Assembly: GCF_008086115.1 (NCBI RefSeq)
Contig: NZ_VSIY01000003.1
Coordinates: 558,001-622,000 of the forward strand
Direction of reading: 5' to 3'
DNA from: Maritimibacter fusiformis
GTDB taxonomy: Bacteria; Pseudomonadota; Alphaproteobacteria; Rhodobacterales; Rhodobacteraceae
Length of the DNA stretch: 64,000 nucleotides
In this document: one piece after another, positions 43,051-51,187 of the stretch
Layout of the letters: every line of letters begins with the position of its first letter
Position numbering within the stretch: the first letter of the stretch is position 1
Notes under the pieces: model-generated
The model's database searches: none
The model's input: only the letters and a program-made list of their open reading frames with translations
Told to the model about the DNA's origin: nothing
Translations under genes and position numbers: made by a program

Positions 43051-43914
43051 TCAACCGGCCCAGACTTCGCTGAGCCGGCGGTTGCTTTCTTCGACCTGTG
43101 CGATCCGCTCGCGGGCGGCGGGGCCGGCGCGCCCGACCAGCATGCCGACCATCGTTTCGACCAGAACCATCGTCGCGGCGTAGGACGAATAGAAATGCGG
43201 GCTGTCGGTCGGCACCACGAACCCGGCCGAGGCATGGCGCAGCGCCGGGCAGGCGTGGGTGTCGGTGATCACGATGACATAGGCGCCCCGTTCGGCGGCC
43301 AGTTCGGCGGTCGCGATCGACCGGGTGGAAAACGGCGGCTTGGTCACCACGATCAGGGCATCGCGGGCGTCCAGCCCGGTCAACCCGGACCCCAGCGACG
43401 CGCCCATCCGACCGATGACCGACCAGTTGTCGGCGCAGAAATCCGCGATATAGGCCATGTATTCGACCACCCCGGTCGAGCCGAGCGCCCCTGACAGCCG
43501 CACATGCCGCGCAGCGTGCAGCCGGTCCACCGCCGCCTCCAGCAGATCGCGGTCGATATCGGCGGCCATCCGCTCCAGGTTGGCCATGCAGGCGCCCACA
43601 TGCGCGTCGAAAAACCCGGTCTTGCCGGTCGCGTGGTCTTTTTGCAGCGATGCCGCCCGTTCGGCGAAACTGTCGACCCGGCGGCCGATCTTGGTCCGCA
43701 TCGCCTCGCGCAGATCCTCGAAACTGTCGTAGCCGATCGCTCGCGCCATGCGCGAAAAGGTGGCAGGGGCCAGCCCCGAGTCCTGCGCCACGGTGCGCAG
43801 CGAACGTGTGGCGATGTCAACCGGGTTGCGCGCGACGTATTCGGCGGCGTCACGCAACCGCGCGCTCAGCCCGTCGAAATTCTGCGCAAGCCTGTGCTCG
43901 AACGATCCATCCAC
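43051..43914 (-). CDS. RpiR-family transcriptional regulator
   Basis: 287 aa from a GTG at 43914, with GGGAGG nine bases upstream. N-terminal HTH_6 domain (about residues 5-85: [43 protein letters not shown]) and a C-terminal SIS sugar-phosphate-isomerase-like domain ([21 protein letters not shown] at about 140, [22 protein letters not shown]). Promoter-proximal gene of the receptor-permease-UspA operon, 35 bases before the receptor, and divergent from the aminotransferase. Likely binds the 13-bp repeats at 43960-44003. Confidence 0.88.
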   Translation of the reverse strand: MDGSFEHRLAQNFDGLSARLRDAAEYVARNPVDIATRSLRTVAQDSGLAPATFSRMARAIGYDSFEDLREAMRTKIGRRVDSFAERAASLQKDHATGKTGFFDAHVGACMANLERMAADIDRDLLEAAVDRLHAARHVRLSGALGSTGVVEYMAYIADFCADNWSVIGRMGASLGSGLTGLDARDALIVVTKPPFSTRSIATAELAAERGAYVIVITDTHACPALRHASAGFVVPTDSPHFYSSYAATMVLVETMVGMLVGRAGPAARERIAQVEESNRRLSEVWAG

Positions 43915-43959
43915 GCGAACGCGCCCCCTCCCAGGAAATTTTCGCCTGCCCGAATACGT

Positions 43960-44003
43960 TTCATTTGTTTCACATATTGTCAACACGCGATTCATCTGTT
44001 TCA
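43960..44003. promoter_or_regulatory. Tandem 13-bp repeats, candidate RpiR operators
   Basis: TTCATTTGTTTCA (43960-43972) and TTCATCTGTTTCA (43991-44003) are direct repeats differing at one base, 31 bases start to start, i.e. three helical turns on the same DNA face. They lie between the divergent RpiR and aminotransferase starts. Each contains TGAAAC-type halves seen in RpiR sites. Confidence 0.6.
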
Positions 44004-44029
44004 GTTCCCGCACCTGACAGGATACCCAC

Positions 44030-45352
44030 ATGACCCACGTTTTCCCCCGCCACTCCCGCGCCCGCATGCCCATCGCCGTTCGTGGCGAGGGGGCGTATAT
44101 CTTCGATGCCGATGGCAAGCAGTATCTCGACGGGTCGGGGGGCGCGGCGGTGTCGTGCCTCGGCCATTCCGACCCGGACGTGATCGCCGCGATCAAGCAG
44201 CAGGCCGACAGGATTCCGTTTGCCCACACCGGGTTCTTCTCGTCCGAACCGGCGGAGCGTCTGGCCGACCGGCTGATCGCCCATGCGCCGGGCACGCTCG
44301 ACCGGGTCTATCTCGTCTCCGGCGGGTCCGAGGCGGTCGAGGCGGCGCTGAAACTGGCGCGGCAGTATTTCCTGGAGCGCGGCGAGCCGCAGCGCACCCG
44401 CTTCATCGCCCGCCGGCAAAGCTATCACGGCAACACGCTTGGGGCGCTTGCGACCGGCGGCAACGAATGGCGCCGCGCGCCGTTCGCGCCGATGCTGATC
44501 GAAACCAGCCACATCTCGCCCTGCTACGAATACCGGGGCCGGGCCGCCGACGAGACGCAGGAGGCCTACGGGCTGCGCGTGGCCGACGAGCTGGAGACCG
44601 AATTGCAGCGCATCGGCCCCGACAACGTGATCGCCTTCGTGGCCGAGCCGGTGGTGGGCGCGACCGCGGGCGCGGTGCCGGCGGTGCCGGGCTATTTCAA
44701 GCGCGTGCGGGAGATCTGCGACCGCCACGGCATCCTGCTGATCCTCGACGAGGTGATGTGCGGCATGGGGCGCACCGGCACGCTGTTCGCCTGCGAACAG
44801 GACGGCATCACCCCCGATATCGTGACCGTGGCCAAGGGGCTGGGGGCCGGCTACCAACCGATCGGCGCGATGCTGTGCACCGCCGAGATCTATGACGCGA
44901 TTGCCCAAGGCTCGGGCTTTTTCCAGCATGGCCACACCTATATCGGCCACCCGATCGCCTGCGCGGCGGCGGATGCAGTGGTGCAGAAACTGACCGAGGG
45001 CGGGCTGACAGAGCGTTCGGCCCGGATGGGCGCGGTTCTGGACGAGGCGTTGCGCGACGCCTTCGGCCAGCATCCGAATGTTGGTGACATTCGCGGCCGC
45101 GGGATGTTTCGCGGGCTCGAACTGGTTGCCGACCGCGAAACCAAGACCCCGTTTGCCCCCGAACAGGCCGTGCACAAGGCGGTGAAGGCCGCCGCCTTCG
45201 AGGCCGGGCTGATCTGCTATCCGATGGGGGGAACCATCGACGGGCAGACCGGCGATCACGTGCTCCTGGCGCCGCCATTCATCCTGACCGAGGCGCAGAT
45301 CGGCGAACTGGTCGACAAGCTCGACACCGCCTTTCGCGCGGCGCTGCCATGA
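44030..45352 (+). CDS. Class III (omega) PLP aminotransferase
   Basis: 440 aa from 44030. Class III features: GEGAYIFDADGKQYLDGSGG at the start, VSGGSEAVEAALKLARQY at about 98-115, SYHGNTLGAL, ILDEVMCGMGRTG at about 238-250 and the PLP lysine in VTVAKGLGAGYQP at about 268. It transfers an amino group from an amine or omega-amino acid to a 2-keto acid. Stop overlaps the start of the BKACE gene, suggesting that its product is a beta-keto acid cleaved next. Substrate not fixed by the sequence. Confidence 0.9.
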   Translation: MTHVFPRHSRARMPIAVRGEGAYIFDADGKQYLDGSGGAAVSCLGHSDPDVIAAIKQQADRIPFAHTGFFSSEPAERLADRLIAHAPGTLDRVYLVSGGSEAVEAALKLARQYFLERGEPQRTRFIARRQSYHGNTLGALATGGNEWRRAPFAPMLIETSHISPCYEYRGRAADETQEAYGLRVADELETELQRIGPDNVIAFVAEPVVGATAGAVPAVPGYFKRVREICDRHGILLILDEVMCGMGRTGTLFACEQDGITPDIVTVAKGLGAGYQPIGAMLCTAEIYDAIAQGSGFFQHGHTYIGHPIACAAADAVVQKLTEGGLTERSARMGAVLDEALRDAFGQHPNVGDIRGRGMFRGLELVADRETKTPFAPEQAVHKAVKAAAFEAGLICYPMGGTIDGQTGDHVLLAPPFILTEAQIGELVDKLDTAFRAALP

Positions 45353-46113
45353 CGCCCCTGCCCCGCCTGATGGTCGCGCCCAACGGCGCACGGCGCGGCA
45401 AGGCCGATCATCCGGCGCTGCCCGTGACCCTGCCCGAGATCGTCGAGACCGCGCGCGCCTGTGCCGAGGCGGGCGCGGACGGGCTGCACCTGCATCTGCG
45501 CGACGCGGACGGCGCGCATGTGCTGGACGCGGGGCTGTATCGCGAGGCTCTGGCCGAATTGCGCACCGTCGTGCCCGGCATGGCGATCCAGATCACGACC
45601 GAGGCCGTTGGCCAATACGACGCGCCGCATCAGCGCCGGGTCGCGCTGGATTCGGGGGCCTCCCTCGTCTCGGCCGCCCTGCGCGAGATGACCGTGGACA
45701 CACCCGACAAGGTCGCCACCGAGTTCTACCGCGACTGCGCGGCGCGCGGCATCGCGGTGCAGCACATCCTCTATGGGCCGGAAGATTTCGACCTGCTCAT
45801 CCGGCTCGTGCCCGCCCCCCTTCTGCGCAGCCGCGACCTGCAACTGATTTTCGTGCTGGGCCGCTATACCCGCGATCAGGAAAGCGACCCGTCCGATCTT
45901 GCGCCGTTCCTGCACGCATTGACCGAGCATGATCTCGCCCTCGACTGGGCCATCTGCGCCTTTGGCCGAGGCGAAACCGCCTGCCTTGTCGAGGCGCACC
46001 GGCGGGGCGGCAAGCTGCGGGTCGGATTCGAGAACTCGCTCTGGCACGCCGACGGCCAACTCGCCCGCGACAATGCCGAGCGCGTGCAGGCTGTAAGGGC
46101 CGCGTGCGCCTAG
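45349..46113 (+). CDS. BKACE (DUF849) beta-keto acid cleavage enzyme
   Basis: 254 aa, starting within the aminotransferase stop (ATGA). TIM-barrel with the zinc ligands HLH in ADGLHLHLRD (residues 47 and 49) and a later glutamate in RVGFENSLW at about 227. Also MVAPNGARRGKADHPALPVT and GIAVQHILYG. BKACE enzymes cleave a beta-keto acid with acetyl-CoA to a CoA thioester and acetoacetate. Somewhat shorter than the usual 270-310 residues. Together with the aminotransferase this makes a two-step degradation of an imported amino acid plausible. Confidence 0.85.
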   Translation: MTPLPRLMVAPNGARRGKADHPALPVTLPEIVETARACAEAGADGLHLHLRDADGAHVLDAGLYREALAELRTVVPGMAIQITTEAVGQYDAPHQRRVALDSGASLVSAALREMTVDTPDKVATEFYRDCAARGIAVQHILYGPEDFDLLIRLVPAPLLRSRDLQLIFVLGRYTRDQESDPSDLAPFLHALTEHDLALDWAICAFGRGETACLVEAHRRGGKLRVGFENSLWHADGQLARDNAERVQAVRAACA

Positions 46114-46202
46114 GACTCCGACCCGCCGGCAACGTCCCGCGACTGATTTGACAGGTCGGAATGATACCGAGACGAAGGAAAGGGCCAGCACCACCAAAGA
46201 CC

Positions 46203-47390
46203 TCAATCCTTCTCGAGGCACCCGGCCAGGAACGCCGCCATCTTTTTCGCGCGATCGTCCCAGTCATATGCCGCCACAGCTTTTCGGCGCGCATTTCGCG
46301 CAGCGGTTTCCAGGCGGTCCGTCTCATCCACCAGGTCATTGATCCGACGCATCGCATCTTCGGGGCCATCTACGCGGAAATAATCGGTTTCGGGGTCGAG
46401 ATCGGTGCCCGCCAGGGCATGCGGATATCCGACCACGGCAAGATCGGAAAAGACATAGTCGAGCGTCTTGAGCTTGAAGCCTCCGCCCATGGTTTCCAGG
46501 ACGAGGCCAATACGTGCATCCGTCACAACGTCGCTCAACTCGTCAAAGCGGCTGATGAACTCCACGCTGTTGTGCTGGCGCGAGAGCCTGTCGAACAGAC
46601 CGGGACGGCTTCGCCCCGCTATGCGCAGAGAGAAGCGGACATGCCCGGTATCTGCACGATACCGTTGATACGCGTTCAGAATCTCCTCGAGATTCGCAAT
46701 CTTGGCGTTCCATTCGAAAGAACCGAGAAGAAGGGCAACCGGTTGGCGATCTCGCATCGGCAGGCTCGGTGCCTGTGAAACAGGGCGAAATCCCGGCGTC
46801 ACCACGATGGCCGGCAGCGTTGGCGCCAACGTGCGGTATCGCGCGAAATCCTCGGATGTGATCGTTGTCAAACCGCGCACCCGCTTGAGCAAGTCCAGCT
46901 CCATCCGCCGGTATTTCTCGGCGTCGCGACGATGCAGGAACCGCTTGGCGGGGTTGCGAACTTTTGCGGCGATTGCGGGGCGAATGTCCGCGTCGACATT
47001 GTGCGAGACATAGACCGCCGGCACGCCATGATGCTCAAGCAGCCGCACCGCTGGCGCCATGACGGACTCATTGAGCAGCGCGATATCGAACGTCTCGCGG
47101 TCGAGAAGCGCCGCCAGCGCGCGATGCGCCGACGGTGGCATGGCGCGCTGCGCACCTCTGGGAAATCTCCCAAGGAGTCCGCGAATATCCGCGCCACGAC
47201 CGGGTAATGTGTCGGTCCCGGCCCACCGGGCGTGGCTTTCGGCTGGCGGTTCGCGAAAACCGGAGCCACAGAAAACGGTTACGTCGAGATCGGGGTGGGC
47301 TGCCAATGCCTCCGCCAACTCCACCGAATAACGCAGATCACCTGCATGTGCAGGCAAAGGGAACACACGGGTCAGAAACAATACGCGCAT
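46203..47390 (-). CDS. Glycosyltransferase, GT4-like
   Basis: 395 aa from 47390. GT-B fold: MRVLFLTRVFPLPAHAGDLRYSVELAEAL at the N-terminus, NVDADIRPAIAAK and LLGSFEWNAKIANLEEILNAYQRY in the linker, and MGGGFKLKTLDYVFSDLAVVGYPHAL with the acidic E-x7-E-like donor region at about 295-325. First catalytic candidate in the polysaccharide locus. Directly abuts the stop of the next glycosyltransferase, 0 bases apart. Sugar donor unknown. Confidence 0.85.
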   Translation of the reverse strand: MRVLFLTRVFPLPAHAGDLRYSVELAEALAAHPDLDVTVFCGSGFREPPAESHARWAGTDTLPGRGADIRGLLGRFPRGAQRAMPPSAHRALAALLDRETFDIALLNESVMAPAVRLLEHHGVPAVYVSHNVDADIRPAIAAKVRNPAKRFLHRRDAEKYRRMELDLLKRVRGLTTITSEDFARYRTLAPTLPAIVVTPGFRPVSQAPSLPMRDRQPVALLLGSFEWNAKIANLEEILNAYQRYRADTGHVRFSLRIAGRSRPGLFDRLSRQHNSVEFISRFDELSDVVTDARIGLVLETMGGGFKLKTLDYVFSDLAVVGYPHALAGTDLDPETDYFRVDGPEDAMRRINDLVDETDRLETAARNARRKAVAAYDWDDRAKKMAAFLAGCLEKD

Positions 47391-48539
47391 TCAATCGTCC
47401 AAGGCTGTTCGCAAGACGGCCTCGATGGCTGCGCCGGGCGAATGCTCTTTCAGGAAGGCGCCGGAAATGGCCCTTGCACCGGAGTCGCAGTCAAGCAAAG
47501 CCGTCGCAATACGCGCCGGATCGGTGCAATCGGTCGCGCGCCCGAGGCCATAGCGTTCCACCTGATAGCCGATGAGCCCGGTGTTCTGGGTGATCAGCGG
47601 CCGCCCTGCCGCCACCGCCCAGTGCAGCACGCCGGACGAGCCGACATGGTTCTGGTAAGGCGCCAGGATGACGGCCGCACTCAGCACCTCCCGGGCAAGG
47701 TCGAGATCGCTGACGAACCGATCTTCGAGTTCAATTCGCATATCGGGCCGCCGTTTGCGGCACCCATCGCGCGCGCGCAGGAACCGATCGCGTTCATCGG
47801 CCCCAAGGCGTCCGACAAAGCGCAGCGCGTGGCCGGCATGGAAGGCGGGATCGAGCATTTCCCACGCGGCAAGCGCCTGGAAGATCCCCTTGCGTTCGGT
47901 CAGGGCGCCGAACACAAGGACCACGCGGCGCCCGTCGTCGCGCAGCGCCGGGCTGGCCGACGCGAGAAGCGAGAGGTCCGGCGCCGGGTCGGGCAGATAA
48001 CGCAACGCCCCCGTGGCTCGCCCGGCGCTGCTGGCGGGTGCCACTTCATCGAGCGTCAAGAGCGGGCCACCCAGGGTGCGCCGTGCAAGTCTGTAGGTGG
48101 TCCATCGCCGCAGCGAGTCGATCCGGCTCTGCCATGTGTCCGCCAGCCCGTGCCGGTTGGGCGGGCGGAAGATCACGCCCGAGATGCGGCCACCGCCCGG
48201 TATCGGACGGGGATCGAGTGCCGCGGCGACCACGGCGTGGTCGAAAAATGGAAGGAATACCGGCCCCTTGCGGGCCTCTCGGCGCGCAGCCTGCCATTGC
48301 GCCCAGCCGCGCGCCAGCAACCGGCCCTGCGTCATGCGTGCCAAAGTGTCTGGCTCGATCACCACCACCTTACCGCCAAGCCCGGCCACGCGATCTCCGA
48401 TCCGCTCGGCGATCTGCGGCCCGGTGACCAGCCGCAACCGCCCGACCCGCGCATCCCGCGCCGCCGCCTCAAGCACCATCTGCGCCCAAAAGGTACAATG
48501 CCCTTCGGTGAGGGGTTCCAGGTAGGTGAAGGTGGTCAT
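47391..48539 (-). CDS. Glycosyltransferase family 1/4-like
   Basis: 382 aa from the ATG at 48539, coupled to the preceding membrane protein by an ATGA overlap. Has GT-B features: YLEPLTEGHCTFWAQMVLEAA at the start, VVLVFGALTERKGIFQALAAWEML at about 208, and VILAPYQNHVGSSGVLHWAVAAGRPLIT near 320, which includes the donor-binding loop. Likely adds a sugar during assembly of the surface glycan. Donor and acceptor unknown. Confidence 0.8.
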   Translation of the reverse strand: MTTFTYLEPLTEGHCTFWAQMVLEAAARDARVGRLRLVTGPQIAERIGDRVAGLGGKVVVIEPDTLARMTQGRLLARGWAQWQAARREARKGPVFLPFFDHAVVAAALDPRPIPGGGRISGVIFRPPNRHGLADTWQSRIDSLRRWTTYRLARRTLGGPLLTLDEVAPASSAGRATGALRYLPDPAPDLSLLASASPALRDDGRRVVLVFGALTERKGIFQALAAWEMLDPAFHAGHALRFVGRLGADERDRFLRARDGCRKRRPDMRIELEDRFVSDLDLAREVLSAAVILAPYQNHVGSSGVLHWAVAAGRPLITQNTGLIGYQVERYGLGRATDCTDPARIATALLDCDSGARAISGAFLKEHSPGAAIEAVLRTALDD

Positions 48540-49840
48540 GCCGCGTTCGTTCCGGCTAGAGCACGGCCAGAAAACAGAAGCATTCCGAACCCGATCGCAG
48601 CATCGCTCGCCACGAATGGCCAAGCGCGAAAATACAGAAAAAATGAAACTGAAATAATGATTGGCAGGAGTGATAGCTTCATACTCCAACTAGAATTACT
48701 CATGGCGAAATATTTCCAAATGACAAACAGGACGAGCAATGGAATCGCAATGAAGGCAGAGAAGTGGTAATTAAAGAAAATCATCGAATTGTCGATTGTG
48801 TTCCCCCCCCAAATGTCCGGGTCGCCGTAGGTTACGGCCTGACCGAGGCCGTGCGGCAGCGCGAAGTGCGGTACGTTGAACAGGTTCTCTAGATAAACCA
48901 AGTAGTCTCCATCGCCGCCGGTTGGTGTTTGGCCTGCCAAACTCCTCGCGGTTTTGTAGAACAGTTGTTCCACCGTTCGTGGGTCGATCCCGACAGCGGT
49001 GAGTTTCTTACCAAAAAACAAGAGCGCATTTCCAATTTGCTCTGAAGGTAATTGGCTAAGTTTGAACAGGATCATAGCAGTTCCAACAACCAAAAGCGTA
49101 TTGGTAATTGGCGACAGTCGCCCCGAAAGCCGTACAGTTGTTGCGTGTAAGATGCCGATGATAAGTAGGGCCGCTATCACGAGGACTTGGCGATAGGAGG
49201 TCGTAGATGCCATCATGGCGAGGAGAGCGATACCAAATATCGGAACTAACCGAGCCTTTCGTCGCGCAAAGAAGAGAGCAAGCACAAGCGCAGGAAAAAT
49301 GGGCGGGAAATATTTTCCTGAAAACCCATGCTCAATGAGGTTTGGCATAACGCCAGAGCGTACAAGAAGGTACAATAGCCCAGTGAAACCGATAGTTGCA
49401 GCACAAGTTCTATAGGCAATCTTTAGTCCGGTTTTCGGCGTGACGGAATGCAACCCGGCCAACGTGACGATCAACAGAAGCAACGCTCTAAAATCAGGGT
49501 AGTAGTCCTGAAAGGTCACACCGTTAAGTGCTGCAAACAACACGAACGGAATGAGCGCCATGGAGCCGCAGGCGAAGCCCAGAAATAGTCCTCGCGCGAA
49601 CCGCAGAGTGATACGCATCGGCCAGAGGATTGCGACCAATGCGACGACGACGATGGGGATTTCGACACTGTAACCGAAATCGAACTTGAACAAAACTTGC
49701 GAGAGCGGAGAAAGCACCAGGATACCTAGCAGGCTCGAAACAACCCATAGATATGCCTCTGATGGGTGGGAAGCCCTAGAGTTCCAGCGTTGCACTGGTG
49801 GATGTGTCCTGGTTATTGGGTGTTCGGGGCCAGAGGTCAT
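48536..49840 (-). CDS. Wzy-like polysaccharide polymerase / O-antigen ligase family membrane protein
   Basis: 434 aa from the ATG at 49840 with AAGGA upstream. About ten to twelve hydrophobic segments, e.g. LWVVSSLLGILVLSPLSQVLF, GYSVEIPIVVVALVAILWPM, LLLLIVTLAGLHSV and MILFKLSQ, with a large central hydrophilic loop (ARSLAGQTPTGGDGDYLVYLEN) as in Wzy proteins. The gene is visibly AT-richer than its neighbours. No catalytic signature defines Wzy, so the call rests on topology and location between glycosyltransferases and a sulfotransferase. Confidence 0.6.
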   Translation of the reverse strand: MTSGPEHPITRTHPPVQRWNSRASHPSEAYLWVVSSLLGILVLSPLSQVLFKFDFGYSVEIPIVVVALVAILWPMRITLRFARGLFLGFACGSMALIPFVLFAALNGVTFQDYYPDFRALLLLIVTLAGLHSVTPKTGLKIAYRTCAATIGFTGLLYLLVRSGVMPNLIEHGFSGKYFPPIFPALVLALFFARRKARLVPIFGIALLAMMASTTSYRQVLVIAALLIIGILHATTVRLSGRLSPITNTLLVVGTAMILFKLSQLPSEQIGNALLFFGKKLTAVGIDPRTVEQLFYKTARSLAGQTPTGGDGDYLVYLENLFNVPHFALPHGLGQAVTYGDPDIWGGNTIDNSMIFFNYHFSAFIAIPLLVLFVIWKYFAMSNSSWSMKLSLLPIIISVSFFLYFRAWPFVASDAAIGFGMLLFSGRALAGTNAA

Positions 49841-50260
49841 GGCGTCCTTCGCGAGAGGATTTGTACATACGTCAAGATCAGGGTTCAATCTTCGACGGCC
49901 AAAAAAGAGAGCAGACAAACCGTTTTGGAGAGTCTATCAACCTGCACAACCAAATTAGTCCCGATTAGAGGTCGCCGTCTTACCCACGTTCGTTTTAGCC
50001 AGTTCATCCACCCCATAAGGGCAACCCGGAAACGCGTCCAGCACCACCCGAACGCCTTCGAGGTCCTTGTCCGACAGATCCTCACGCCAACGCCCGACCA
50101 GCGCGTGCGCGTTTCCGGCTACAATAGCACGCGTCTCCAAGCGACTTCCGCAACTCCGAGAAAACCAAAATATGTGATTCCGTGAACCATTAGTGTGGTT
50201 CATCTTGATGGGTACACCCGTGCAATCAAAAAGAAGCGAGAACAACCTATTGAGGTGTCA
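49841..50260. other. 420-bp intergenic region, likely decayed gene remnant
   Basis: Lies between the Wzy-like and sulfotransferase genes and is AT-richer than the window average. No intact gene is supported. The minus strand from 50245 to 49955 reads as an open 96-codon stretch described separately. No tandem repeats, transposase ends or tRNA were seen. Confidence 0.4.
49955..50245 (-). pseudogene. Possible remnant of a sulfotransferase C-terminus
   Basis: An open stretch of 96 codons reads FSRSCGSRLETRAIVAGNAH, then ALVGRWREDLSDKDLEGVR and VLDAFPGCPYGVDE. The block GRWREDLS is a common C-terminal motif in sulfotransferase-family proteins, just before the end of the chain. No 5' PAPS-binding loop precedes it, and it has no clear ribosome site. 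It could be the tail of a decayed second sulfotransferase upstream of the intact one, or a small unknown protein. The assignment is weak. Confidence 0.3.
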
Positions 50261-51187
50261 CTATGATGGTGTACTTTCGGAATGTCCATTGCGGAAGTCT
50301 GGGTAGAACGCTTCTAGCTCCAGCCCTGCTGCATCCGTTAGTGCCTGGATTTCGGTATTACTGAGTCGTTCCTTCCACAAGTGAACTAGTTTCGCGGCAT
50401 CTCTATTCATACTGTGTAACACCTTTTCCGGTGGAACAACGACATCGCCCGTTGTCGATTCGATCAAGAACTTGCGGGCGCTCAGCGTCATTTCCACGCC
50501 CAAATGATTGAAGCCCTTTTGAGCCTCCTCGAGCGGTCGCAAACTCAAATCCTCGTGGCGCAGCAGCATGATCCTGCCACTGGCGCTCAATGCCTGCGCT
50601 CGAGCATCTCCGTAAAGTCGGCGCCACAACAAACCGAATTCCCTAGCTCTGGCCTCAGGTTCCAACTCGACACCGGCTTCCAAATGGCCATAGACGCCAT
50701 TGTCCGAAAGCAAGGGAATGGGCCAATGCATCCTCTTCAACGACCCGTAGAGTGCGCAGGGGTGTCTCACGAGAATAAGAACGCGGAAATCGAATTCATT
50801 TGCTAACCAAAGACTCAACCGCATGGCAAATGGGTCTTTCAAGATCATGTGGTTGGCGGACGATTTCATTTGTTTTCGGTATGTCCAGTAGTCAGGCCCT
50901 CCACTCGTCAAAACGCGGACAATCGCTTTCATTGGCCCATCACTGGACCTTCGCATTCGGTATTTCGCTTTTCCTGTCACAATTTGGTTTACCATTTTTC
51001 GGAGAATTACCGCTTCGGCATGGGTTCTTACCTCAGGATACCAACTGGGCACTCCCCTTACCCCGGACGCAAAATTCAACGGCTCGTGCAGAACCACGCT
51101 GTTTCTAGCCTTGCTGAAAGCCGTTCCCATCCAGGTCGTTCCCGACCTGTGCATTCCAGTTATCAAACCGATTCTTTCGAAACTCAA
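50261..51187 (-). CDS. Sulfotransferase
   Basis: 308 aa from a TTG at 51187 that overlaps the flippase stop and has GGAG six bases upstream. The PAPS 5'-phosphosulfate loop GLITGMHRSGTTWMG is at residues 7-21 and the 3'-phosphate region VLILVRHPCALYGSLKR at about 145-160. LLRHEDLSLRPLEEAQ follows. It would move a sulfuryl group from PAPS to a hydroxyl of the glycan or lipid. Its composition is AT-richer than the cluster average. Acceptor unknown. Confidence 0.85.
   Translation of the reverse strand: MSFERIGLITGMHRSGTTWMGTAFSKARNSVVLHEPLNFASGVRGVPSWYPEVRTHAEAVILRKMVNQIVTGKAKYRMRRSSDGPMKAIVRVLTSGGPDYWTYRKQMKSSANHMILKDPFAMRLSLWLANEFDFRVLILVRHPCALYGSLKRMHWPIPLLSDNGVYGHLEAGVELEPEARAREFGLLWRRLYGDARAQALSASGRIMLLRHEDLSLRPLEEAQKGFNHLGVEMTLSARKFLIESTTGDVVVPPEKVLHSMNRDAAKLVHLWKERLSNTEIQALTDAAGLELEAFYPDFRNGHSESTPS

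Noticed and set aside
48536-49840. Calling the multi-spanning protein waaL (O-antigen ligase)
   Set aside because: Wzy and WaaL share topology. Its place among repeat-unit genes and no lipid A-core genes nearby favour polymerase, so only a family-level name is given.
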